A DNA stretch of 19,521 nt from Nitratifractor sp. (GTDB lineage: Bacteria; Campylobacterota; Campylobacteria; Campylobacterales; Sulfurovaceae). Shown one piece after another: positions 12,790 to 19,486 of this stretch. A model generated the notes under the pieces. That model made no database searches and had not been told where the DNA came from. It saw nothing but the letters and a program-made list of their open reading frames with translations. Each line of letters starts with the position of its first letter. Positions within the stretch are counted from its first letter, which is position 1. The translations under genes and the position numbers were made by a program. The stretch is taken from NCBI GenBank assembly GCA_015485845.1, contig WFSU01000151.1:1-19521 (forward strand). Reading direction: 5' to 3'.

Positions 12790-13239
12790 ATGCGCCTCCC
12801 TATCCTGATCCTCTCACTGATCTTTCCCGTGTTCGTCCTGGGCGGGGGGCTCCCCGCCTCGATCGTCAAGCGACTCCATTTGCAGCCCAAAAAGGTCTAT
12901 GTCATCGACTTCTTCGCCTCCTGGTGCGTATCGTGCAAAAAAGAGATCCCCCAGCTGGCACGACTCAACCGAAGCCTCGATCACCATCGATACACCATCA
13001 TCGGCATCGATGCTGATCGTAAACGCTCTGACGGGGTCAAATTTCAAGCTGCCCTGCGCAAAAAGGGTGCCCTGAATTTCCGGGTTGTCAACGACACCGG
13101 CAATGGGATTATCCGCACCTTCGGCCCTCCGGGCATGCCGGCACTCTACTTCGTCAAAAACAATGCCATCGTGGGTAAAATTATCGGCGCACGCAGCCAT
13201 GTCGCCTCACTTGTCCGCCGACGCCTGAAGGGGCTGTGA
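12790..13239 (+). CDS. TlpA/ResA-like thioredoxin-fold protein
   Basis: The 149-residue protein has an N-terminal signal or anchor (1-19) and a thioredoxin domain with active site WCVSC (45-49) and the cis-proline in GPPGMPALYFV. Proteins of this type reduce or exchange disulfides in the periplasm, often for cytochrome c or copper-centre assembly, which fits the diheme protein upstream. The start at 12790 is 10 bp after the cytochrome stop, with AAAGGA in front. A longer reading frame extends upstream into the cytochrome gene but has no sense as protein. The stop TGA overlaps the ATG of the DUF4266 gene (TGATG). Confidence 0.92.
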   Translation: MRLPILILSLIFPVFVLGGGLPASIVKRLHLQPKKVYVIDFFASWCVSCKKEIPQLARLNRSLDHHRYTIIGIDADRKRSDGVKFQAALRKKGALNFRVVNDTGNGIIRTFGPPGMPALYFVKNNAIVGKIIGARSHVASLVRRRLKGL

Positions 13240-13460
13240 TGACCCGATTGCTAATGCTGAGTACTCTGATGTTTCTGCTCGGAGGGTGCGGGATGATCCA
13301 GGACGTCAAACCCTGGGAAAAAGACCAACTGGCCAAAGAAACCCTCACCCCGGCTGGGAGCGATACCAATCTGCACGCGTTTCGTAAACATCTCTACTTT
13401 TCCAAAGAGGCCAGCAAAGGGGGCGGGGGAGTCGCCGGAGGAGGTTGCGGATGCAATTGA
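13239..13460 (+). CDS. DUF4266 small lipoprotein
   Basis: The 73-residue lipoprotein has lipobox LGGC (C at about 17) and the DUF4266 signatures KPWEKDQLA, FRKHLYFSKEAS and the C-terminal Gly/Cys tail ending GGGCGCN. DUF4266 proteins have no established function. They are commonly found beside thioredoxin-like, DUF3570 and ApbE genes, as here. The conserved tail with two cysteines in a glycine run looks like a metal or redox ligand site. I use ATG 13239, which overlaps the TlpA stop; the GTG at 13236 is also possible. Its 3' end overlaps the DUF3570 start by 10 nt. Confidence 0.88.
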   Translation: MTRLLMLSTLMFLLGGCGMIQDVKPWEKDQLAKETLTPAGSDTNLHAFRKHLYFSKEASKGGGGVAGGGCGCN

Positions 13461-14593
13461 AACCTTCTCTACTGGCATTTACTCTTCTGCTGGCTGCCCA
13501 TGCACAGGCTGATGACTACGTCGCGGTACATTACATCCATTACGACGAGGGGAGCGGGCGGACGACGATCCAGACACCGACCGTGGAGATCAACAAGGAT
13601 TTCGGTACCGACTATACCCTGAACCTCTCGGCCGGTCGGGATGCCCTCAGCGGAGCCAGCCCCACCTGGTACGATGCCACCAGTGGCGCATCAGCCCGCC
13701 TGCCCGACCATGCTGTCCCCGCCAACGATATCCACTACGGCAACATCGCCTACGACGACAACCGCACCTTTGTCAGCGGCGCATTGACCACCCGGTTTGA
13801 AAACCGCGATGCGTTGACGGTCGGACTCAATTACTCTTCTGAGAGCGACTACCTCTCGCGGGGGGTCTCGGCTGAGTACCTCCATTATCTCGATGAAGGT
13901 AAAAACCGGTCGGTTTCCGTGGGACTTTCGTATCAGAAAAACAGCGTCGATGTTCACTGTTTCCTCGGCAACACGATTTGCGACGCCATCAGCGGTGCCA
14001 GCAGCAAGACCATCACCAAAGACCTCGATGTGATCAATGCGGAGATTGGCCTGACCCAGATACTCGATACCCAATCACTCATCAAAGCCTCCCTCTTCTA
14101 CAATTACGAGAGCGGCTACCTCAGCAACCCCTACATGCGGGTCGTCCGCAACAAAACCCATCTCGTCGAAGAGGCCAAACCCGACACACGCAAAGGGGGT
14201 GGCGCTACGTTGACCTACTCCCGGGCGCTGACCGATGACCTCAGCGCCAACCTCTACTATCGGTTTTATCACGATGATTGGGGGATCACATCGCATACGA
14301 TCAGCCTGAGCACGTTTTACACACTCAACGATACCCTCACGCTGGGACTGGCCGGACGGTACTATACCCAGTCGGCTGCCTGGTTTTATCACCCCGGCAA
14401 AGCACACTTCACCGACGAGACCTACGCATCAAGCGACCGGCGCATGGGCGCCTGGCATGCGTATGATGTCAAAGTAAGTGCCGATATCCATGTCAGCGAA
14501 GCCATCACGATCCAGAGCGCGGCAGGATACTATACCCAACCGGGCAATTTTCACTCCCGCTATCTCTCAGTGGGGATGAAATACGGATTTTAA
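13451..14593 (+). CDS. DUF3570 outer-membrane beta-barrel protein
   Basis: The 380-residue protein has a cleavable signal (about 1-22, AHAQA-DD). It then shows alternating beta-strand sequence throughout and ends in ...VGMKYGF, the terminal phenylalanine typical of BAM-assembled outer-membrane barrels. DYVAVHYIHYDEGSGRTTIQ, LSGASPTWYDATSG and DDNRTF match the DUF3570 pattern; the function is not established. The start is ATG 13451 with GGAGGAGG 6 nt upstream. That ribosome-binding sequence is also the coding sequence for the Gly-Gly part of the DUF4266 tail. An alternative TTG at 13445 has no spacing for ribosome binding. It is the outer-membrane part of the operon. Confidence 0.9.
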   Translation: MQLKPSLLAFTLLLAAHAQADDYVAVHYIHYDEGSGRTTIQTPTVEINKDFGTDYTLNLSAGRDALSGASPTWYDATSGASARLPDHAVPANDIHYGNIAYDDNRTFVSGALTTRFENRDALTVGLNYSSESDYLSRGVSAEYLHYLDEGKNRSVSVGLSYQKNSVDVHCFLGNTICDAISGASSKTITKDLDVINAEIGLTQILDTQSLIKASLFYNYESGYLSNPYMRVVRNKTHLVEEAKPDTRKGGGATLTYSRALTDDLSANLYYRFYHDDWGITSHTISLSTFYTLNDTLTLGLAGRYYTQSAAWFYHPGKAHFTDETYASSDRRMGAWHAYDVKVSADIHVSEAITIQSAAGYYTQPGNFHSRYLSVGMKYGF

Positions 14594-15418
14594 ATGCACG
14601 TGTATCGATTTGAAGCCATGAGCACCCCTTGTGAGCTTCATATCTATGCATCTGAGCGCACCCGCGCCGATATGGCAGCTCAAGCCGTCGTCCACGAGAC
14701 CAAACGGCTCGAGAGGCGCTACAACTACTATCATCCCGATTCCATCGTCACGGCACTGAATACACGATCACGGGATCGTCTCGATACGGAGACGGCATTT
14801 CTCCTCCGACAGGCGCAGCACTTTTATCGTCGGACAAACGGGGCATTTGATATCACACTGGCGACTCTCAAAACCCTTCAGTCCAGCGCCAAAACGCTTG
14901 AGGAGTTTGCGCAACAAAAAGAACGCCTTCTTCCGTATGTCGGTTGCGAACACTTCACGATCAAAAAAGGGAAAATTCGATTTGATAATCCCCATACGCA
15001 GATCGATCTGGGAGGGTTTGTCAAGGAGTATGCCGTCGATCGTGCCGCCGGGATTCTCCGCAAGCATCGTATTGATTCTGCCTTGATCAATTTCGGAGGG
15101 GATCTGTTTGCGCTGGGGGTCAAACCGGATGCTACTCCGTTTGTCATCGGGATCAAAGACCCGCTTCATCCCACCCGCATCGCCCGGCATCTCCCCATCG
15201 TCGATCAGGCACTCACCACCTCAGCCTCCTATGAACGTCCGGTACGCATCGGCTCAGAGGTCGTCTCCCATGTCCTCTCGCGGCACGAGAAGAGTATCCC
15301 TCTTCAGCGATCGGTCACCGCCATCGCCCCCTCGTGTCTCGAGAGCGGCGTATGCTCCACCGCCCTGCTGGCCGATCCCGATCTTCAGCCTTTTTGCTCT
15401 GTGTATGTGCTACCTTGA
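14594..15418 (+). CDS. apbE: ApbE-like FAD:protein FMN transferase, degenerate
   Basis: The 274-residue ApbE-family protein has MSTPCELHIY at 9-18 in place of the usual MGT, then TNGAFDIT (81-88), DLGGFVKEYAVD (138-149) and NFGGD (166-170). These are FAD-binding segments. ApbE uses FAD and Mg2+ to attach FMN to Thr/Ser of extracytosolic flavoproteins. Two usual features are missing. There is no signal peptide or lipobox. The metal-binding motif E-A-D-A-L-A-T is replaced by ESGVCST (250-256), with Gly where the Asp should be. HIIDPRTG is also altered (SHVLSRHEK). The enzyme may be inactive or have another metal geometry. It follows the DUF3570 stop without a gap and has no clear ribosome-binding site. 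It is the last gene of the operon. Confidence 0.88.
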   Translation: MHVYRFEAMSTPCELHIYASERTRADMAAQAVVHETKRLERRYNYYHPDSIVTALNTRSRDRLDTETAFLLRQAQHFYRRTNGAFDITLATLKTLQSSAKTLEEFAQQKERLLPYVGCEHFTIKKGKIRFDNPHTQIDLGGFVKEYAVDRAAGILRKHRIDSALINFGGDLFALGVKPDATPFVIGIKDPLHPTRIARHLPIVDQALTTSASYERPVRIGSEVVSHVLSRHEKSIPLQRSVTAIAPSCLESGVCSTALLADPDLQPFCSVYVLP

Positions 15419-15445
15419 GGATTGTTTCAATACCAAAGTGTTTCC

Positions 15446-15616
15446 TTAATGCTTACGCGGATGAATCCGCTTGACCGTACAACCTCGAGAATTCACGACC
15501 GCCCAGAACGGAGTGTTTCGACACTGGTCACGATCGTCACTGACACCATCCATATCACGATCGGCCGCTACGACAAAAATGGGGATCAGCAGAAGGAGAA
15601 TCAGAAATTTTTTCAT
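15446..15616 (-). CDS. 56-residue secreted protein with a thrombospondin type 3-like repeat
   Basis: The start is ATG 15616, overlapping the stop of the Gly-repeat gene (TGATG), with GGGAGG at good spacing. Residues 1-18 are a signal peptide (LILLLLIPIFVVAA). The mature part contains DRDMDGVSDDRDQC and a later GC, the Asp-rich Ca2+-binding pattern D-x-D-x-D-G-V-x-D-x-x-D-x-C of TSP3/OmpA-linker repeats. One unit makes up most of the protein, so it is a minimal domain. C32 and C46 may form a disulfide. It probably works with the co-translated repeat protein. It converges on apbE with a 27-bp gap. Confidence 0.78.
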   Translation of the reverse strand: MKKFLILLLLIPIFVVAADRDMDGVSDDRDQCRNTPFWAVVNSRGCTVKRIHPRKH

Positions 15617-16185
15617 CAGAAACCTCCCGGCATAGAGCCACCACCGGGGATCGAACCGCCTCCAGGCATGGAACCACCTCCCGGTACAGAACCGCCCCCG
15701 TGAACCGACCCTCCACCCGGTATGGAACCGCCACCATCTATGGAACCGCCGTCGTGAATCGATCCGCCGCCATGGATCGACCCTCCACCCGGTATGGAAC
15801 CACCACCATGGACAGAACCGCCATCATGGGTTGTATGGGTCGTGCCGGGGATCATTGACTCTACAGTATGCTCTGTGCGACCGTTGAGAATATCCTGCGG
15901 TGAGGGGTGATGTCTGCGGCGTGTCGGTATACGGCGACGTGACGTCCAATGTTTCTTTCGGATCCGATCCGTACGACGCTGGACGCTATTGTTCACACGA
16001 CGCAGCTGACGAATCGCCGCATGTTGACGGGATTTGTTCAGGCGGGCGATCTCCAGCTTGATCTGGTTCATGATGCGAAATCGCTGACTCTCCGGTGCCC
16101 GCTTGTACCGAGCCATCAAATTGTTCAAATGTGATGCCCCGGCCAGACTTACCAGCACAATCAACGTAAGAAAAATACGTTTCAT
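15616..16185 (-). CDS. Secreted basic protein with glycine-rich hexapeptide repeats
   Basis: The 189-residue protein has a signal peptide (MKRIFLTLIVLVSLAGA). A basic, probably helical segment follows (about 22-80, many Arg/Lys, for example RFRIMNQIKLEIARLNKSRQ), then an Arg/His-rich linker and 11 tandem copies of GGS[IVM][HPD][GD]. I know no family. The start is ATG 16185 with AAAGG 7 nt upstream; ATG 16191 is too close to that sequence. A TATAAT box lies 32-37 bp before the start. The protein could be a surface or matrix protein, possibly binding polyanions through the basic segment and working with the Ca2+-binding 56-residue partner encoded next. Confidence 0.8.
   Translation of the reverse strand: MKRIFLTLIVLVSLAGASHLNNLMARYKRAPESQRFRIMNQIKLEIARLNKSRQHAAIRQLRRVNNSVQRRTDRIRKKHWTSRRRIPTRRRHHPSPQDILNGRTEHTVESMIPGTTHTTHDGGSVHGGGSIPGGGSIHGGGSIHDGGSIDGGGSIPGGGSVHGGGSVPGGGSMPGGGSIPGGGSMPGGF
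15619..15822 (-). repeat. 18-bp tandem repeats in the glycine-rich gene
   Basis: About 11 units of 18 bp encode GGSIPG, GGSVHG, GGSIHD, GGSIDG, GGSMPG and similar. Units differ at codons 4 and 5 while Gly-Gly-Ser is invariant. Length change by slippage or recombination would keep the frame. Confidence 0.92.
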
Positions 16186-16216
16186 CTCCATACCTTTGTG
16201 GCGTTATATAGGAAGC

Positions 16217-16222
16217 ATTATA
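16217..16222 (-). promoter_or_regulatory. Probable -10 box before the glycine-repeat gene
   Basis: Minus-strand GGGTATAATGCTT lies in the 48-bp gap after the histidine-kinase stop, identical over 13 bases to the acpP promoter core. It suggests the secreted-protein pair has its own transcript. Confidence 0.5.
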
Positions 16223-16233
16223 CCCCGGGAGTA

Positions 16234-17301
16234 TTACTTTTCACTTACCCGGAGTACCATTTCGGAACACGCCAGATGCACCTGCGTCCCGACGCCCACT
16301 TCACTCTCCAAGTCCAACCCGATCTTCAGCTCCTTGCACAGGTTCTGGACGATATGGAGTCCCAGCCCCATGCCCCGCTCTCCCTCTTTGTAGTGCCGCT
16401 CAAACGCGCGACCCGGATCACGAATCCCCCGGCCGGTATCGGCGATAGTCAACTGCGTCTTTTCCCAGCGGACGGTGACACTCCCCTGAGGGACATTGTA
16501 TTTGGCCGCATTGCCGATGAGGTTGTCCAAAATCCGCACAAACGCATTGCGGTGGGTACGAAGCCGCACGTCCCGGGGGATCACGATGTCAAATGTCAAC
16601 GTCGGATAGAGGACTCGGAAGTATTCCAGCCGCTCCGCCACCAAACCATGAAGCTCAAACTCTGATAGTTCTCCCTGACGTTTACCAAGATACGCATGGA
16701 GGTTTTCCCGAAGTACACCGAGGGTTTCGATGTTGTTCTTGATCCGGTCAATGGCTCGGGCATGGCCAAAGCGTTTCTCGAGGAGTTTGAGGTTGACGGC
16801 AATCGAAGCGATGGGAGTGTTGACATCATGGAGAATGTCCCGGATGAATTCTTTGTTCAGGCGCATGGCTCGACGGATGGGCTGGAGCGAATAGTACGCC
16901 AGCATCAGAGAGATTACGGTGATCAGAAACAGGTAGAGCACCGCCCCCCGTAACACTGCACCCCGGATCTGCGTCAATTGTTCCCGGTATTTTTCAATCG
17001 GCAGGATCACCTGCATCCGAAAATCATCCTCCGTAGGGACGACAAACGTCCCGTAGACACGATCGGGCTCGTGCTGAAGCTCCAGCAGTGTCCCCGCCTG
17101 CTCTTTGGGGACGAAGGAGAGCTCAAACGCCTGCGTCGTCGGGTCGAAGGAGAAGATCCGCATCTGCTGCAAAATCCGTGTATCGAGTGCATGGCGTTTG
17201 TCCGCATAGGATTGATAGAGGAACAGCCCGTAGATCGCCGTCATCAAGACGAAAAAGAGTGCGAAACTCTTGAGGAGCGATTCGACCTCATATCTTCTCA
17301 A
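16234..17301 (-). CDS. Sensor histidine kinase 1
   Basis: The protein has 355 residues from a TTG start: TM1 at about 10-29, a periplasmic sensor of about 90 residues without a recognisable named domain, and TM2 at about 118-138. The dimerisation/phosphoacceptor helix carries His158 in DILHDVNTPIAS. The ATPase domain has an N-box NLIGNAAKYN, G1 DTGRGI and G2 GMGLGLHIV. It would phosphorylate the response regulator encoded just upstream (17288-17923). TTG 17301 is chosen because GGAAGGG lies about 6 nt upstream and it gives a 14-nt overlap with the regulator gene. An ATG at 17337 would add 12 unlikely residues. It is the last gene of the RR-HK-RR-HK operon. Confidence 0.92.
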   Translation of the reverse strand: MRRYEVESLLKSFALFFVLMTAIYGLFLYQSYADKRHALDTRILQQMRIFSFDPTTQAFELSFVPKEQAGTLLELQHEPDRVYGTFVVPTEDDFRMQVILPIEKYREQLTQIRGAVLRGAVLYLFLITVISLMLAYYSLQPIRRAMRLNKEFIRDILHDVNTPIASIAVNLKLLEKRFGHARAIDRIKNNIETLGVLRENLHAYLGKRQGELSEFELHGLVAERLEYFRVLYPTLTFDIVIPRDVRLRTHRNAFVRILDNLIGNAAKYNVPQGSVTVRWEKTQLTIADTGRGIRDPGRAFERHYKEGERGMGLGLHIVQNLCKELKIGLDLESEVGVGTQVHLACSEMVLRVSEK

Positions 17302-17923
17302 GCAAGTACCCTTCCCCCCGGATGTTGCGGATCTCAATGCCGAGGCGTTTTTTCATTTTGCTGAGCATCACCCGCAGGGCATTGTAACTCGGCTCCCGCA
17401 GGTATTCAAACAGCGCTTCTGCGGTCACGATCTCACCGGGACGCTCCAGCAGACGGGTGAAGATCCGCTTCTGCACTTCCCCGAGATGGATCGTCTCATC
17501 TCCGGTCTCCACCAGCCCGGTCGCCGGATCAAATCGGAGAGCACCGTACACGATCGTACTCTCTTGGGGAGCAAGGAACCGATGCCGGATCCGCAACGCC
17601 AACTCTTCGGGATCAAAGGGCTTTTTGAGGTAATCAACCGCTCCCGCTTCGAATCCTTCGGCGATCGATTCGATGTCGCTGAGTGCCGAGATGTAGATCG
17701 CCGGAGTCTGATCGCCTGCCTCGCGCAGTTCACGCAGCAGATCCAATCCGTTGATCTCGGGAACGTTGATATCCAGCACATACAGATCGTAGCGGGTATC
17801 AAATGTCCGATCAAGCACCTGTTCGCCGTCCTGCACCCATTCGACCTCGAGGCCATCCAGTTCCAGATATTCCTCGAGGCTCTCTCCAAGCAGCATGTCG
17901 TCTTCTAATAGTAATATTTTCAT
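17288..17923 (-). CDS. OmpR/PhoB-family response regulator 1
   Basis: The 211-residue protein has a receiver domain with the acidic pocket E7-D8-D9, phosphoacceptor D51 (YVLDINVP), S79 and K101 (LKKPF). A winged-helix DNA-binding domain follows: VQKRIFTRLLERPGEIVTAEAL ... NALRVMLSKMKKRLGIEIRNIRGEGYLL. Such regulators bind direct repeats with 10-11 bp spacing, like those in the 10603-10689 region. It overlaps histidine kinase 2 upstream (ATGA) and kinase 1 downstream (14 nt), so its level is tied to both. Confidence 0.95.
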   Translation of the reverse strand: MKILLLEDDMLLGESLEEYLELDGLEVEWVQDGEQVLDRTFDTRYDLYVLDINVPEINGLDLLRELREAGDQTPAIYISALSDIESIAEGFEAGAVDYLKKPFDPEELALRIRHRFLAPQESTIVYGALRFDPATGLVETGDETIHLGEVQKRIFTRLLERPGEIVTAEALFEYLREPSYNALRVMLSKMKKRLGIEIRNIRGEGYLLEKI

Positions 17924-18765
17924 GATGCAATTACTTTCTCGAGATCGAGTGTCACCGTCGTCCCCCCTCCAACGACCGAATCGATCCGGATGGCGATCCG
18001 GGCTTCGTCGCAGTAGCGTTTGACCAGTGCCAGCCCGATCCCTTCACCGGGGGCGTGGCTGTCCCCCTGATAGTACCGCTCATAGATCCGGGCGATTTGT
18101 GCGGCATCCATCCCGATCCCTTCATCCCGGATCCGCAGCTGCGTCCCCTCAAGCGTCACCGTGATGGGCTCAGAGGCTTCGGAGTACTTCATGCTGTTCT
18201 GGATGAGATTGTCCAACACCTGCTCCAGCCCGATCCGATCCGCATGGATCATCAGCGGTGCGATGGAGACCTCAAACCGGTTGCGCCCCATCTCCGCATG
18301 CACCGCTACCCGCTCCTGCACCACTTCGGAGAGGTCAAAGGTCTCAGGCTCGATGGCGTGTATCTCCCGCCGGATGCTGTATGAGAGTCCATCGTAGAGG
18401 CGGGTGAGGCGGATGAGTGCCTCTTCGGCACGGGCGATGCGTTTGAGGTTTTGACGGTTGTCGGTTCGGACGGCGAGCATCTGGAGATTGCTCTTGATGG
18501 TGGCGATGGGGAGGTTGATCTCGTGGAGGATCTCCCGCGTCAAGTTTTCCAGTCGGGCATCCTGCCGCTGTTTCCCTTCAGCCGCATCCCCGAGCAGCAG
18601 ATACCCCACCGCCGCGATCGCCGGGACGAACATCACCATCGCGATAGAAAAATTTTCCCAGCTGAGTCCCTGCATCCGAAAAAAGAGAAACAGCAACAAC
18701 AGCAACCCCGCCGTCGCCACTACATAGAGGATCAATGAAGGCCAGATGGAAGATCGCTTACTCAT
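17920..18765 (-). CDS. Sensor histidine kinase 2, without periplasmic sensor domain
   Basis: The protein has 281 residues from ATG 18765, which has AGGAG 6 nt upstream; the ATG at 18771 touches the AGGAG and the longer reading frame lies in the regulator gene. Two membrane spans (about 6-29 and 37-58) are joined by a loop of only about seven residues, so no extracytoplasmic sensor exists. The phosphoacceptor is His82 in EILHEINLPIAT. The ATPase domain has DNLIQNSMKYS, DEGIGMD and GEGIGLALV. It is likely an intramembrane-sensing kinase, or one that responds to a membrane partner. It overlaps regulator 2 by 8 nt and regulator 1 by 4 nt. Confidence 0.92.
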   Translation of the reverse strand: MSKRSSIWPSLILYVVATAGLLLLLFLFFRMQGLSWENFSIAMVMFVPAIAAVGYLLLGDAAEGKQRQDARLENLTREILHEINLPIATIKSNLQMLAVRTDNRQNLKRIARAEEALIRLTRLYDGLSYSIRREIHAIEPETFDLSEVVQERVAVHAEMGRNRFEVSIAPLMIHADRIGLEQVLDNLIQNSMKYSEASEPITVTLEGTQLRIRDEGIGMDAAQIARIYERYYQGDSHAPGEGIGLALVKRYCDEARIAIRIDSVVGGGTTVTLDLEKVIAS

Positions 18766-19444
18766 GGTCATCTCCTGTATGAAATCGATACCCGACGCCC
18801 CGGACATTTTCGATCCGGTCGCCAAAGAGTTTCTTGAGGCGGGTGATGTAGACCCGCAGCGCCCCGTAGCTCGCTTCCCGATCCCGAGGCCAGAGTTCAG
18901 AGAGTATCCGATCCGTCGGCACCGTCTGGCCGTGAAAACCGGCCAGCAGATGGAGCAGATCAAACAGACGGGCGCTCAGTTCTACCGGCTCTCCATCACG
19001 GTAGAGCTGCTTGGCCACGAGATCAGCTTCGTACTCCCCGATCCTCAGACGCCGTTGCCCTTCTCTGCGCCGCAGCACCGCCTCGATCCGTACCCGCAGC
19101 TCATCGAGGTCAACCGGTTTGCGCAGATAATCATCCGCTCCAGATTCAAATCCCTCGATGAGCGATGATTTGTCCTCCCGCGAAGTGAGGAAGATCGTCG
19201 GCGTACGATCTTCACCCTCCCGCAACTTGGCCAGCAGCTCAAACCCACTCTCAAACGGCAGATTGACATCAAAGAGATACAAATCATACCGCCCCTCATA
19301 CGCCCGATCCATCGCACTCAGCGGATCGAGGACAACGGTGACACCGTACCCCTCTTCCTCCAGGAAATCGGCCAATGTCTCGGCAAAGAGCCGATCATCC
19401 TCGAGCAGCAAAATAGTGGAGAGGTTTTTGAGTGAATCTTTCAT
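18758..19444 (-). CDS. OmpR/PhoB-family response regulator 2
   Basis: The 228-residue protein has a receiver domain with E15-D16-D17, phosphoacceptor D59 (YLFDVNLP), T87 and K109 (LRKP). The C-terminal winged helix has ELSARLFDLLHLLAGFHGQTVPTDRIL ... GALRVYITRLKKLFGDRIENVRGVGYRF. It is the first gene of the four-gene two-component operon, and the pair with kinase 2 is implied by their 8-nt overlap. There is no ribosome-binding sequence before the ATG at 19444, and a -10-like box lies so close that a leaderless mRNA is possible. Confidence 0.94.
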   Translation of the reverse strand: MKDSLKNLSTILLLEDDRLFAETLADFLEEEGYGVTVVLDPLSAMDRAYEGRYDLYLFDVNLPFESGFELLAKLREGEDRTPTIFLTSREDKSSLIEGFESGADDYLRKPVDLDELRVRIEAVLRRREGQRRLRIGEYEADLVAKQLYRDGEPVELSARLFDLLHLLAGFHGQTVPTDRILSELWPRDREASYGALRVYITRLKKLFGDRIENVRGVGYRFHTGDDHE

Positions 19445-19450
19445 AGAGAT

Positions 19451-19456
19451 ATTGTA
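19451..19456 (-). promoter_or_regulatory. Possible -10 box of the two-component operon
   Basis: Minus-strand CTATACAATATC contains TACAAT (19451-19456), 6 nt before the regulator ATG. Transcription starting at the usual distance would begin at or next to the start codon. No -35 was found. Confidence 0.3.
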
Positions 19457-19486
19457 TAGTGTTTTTGATTTAGGAAGGATTGCTTA

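Noticed and set aside
11631..12890. 419-residue minus-strand frame opposite the cytochrome gene
   Set aside because: Antisense shadow of a real gene caused by G/C-rich third positions; no signal, motif or ribosome-binding site.
12499..13239. Long form of the thioredoxin-like protein starting inside the cytochrome gene
   Set aside because: The upstream 97 residues are an out-of-frame reading of the cytochrome; ATG 12790 has a ribosome-binding site and a proper signal peptide.
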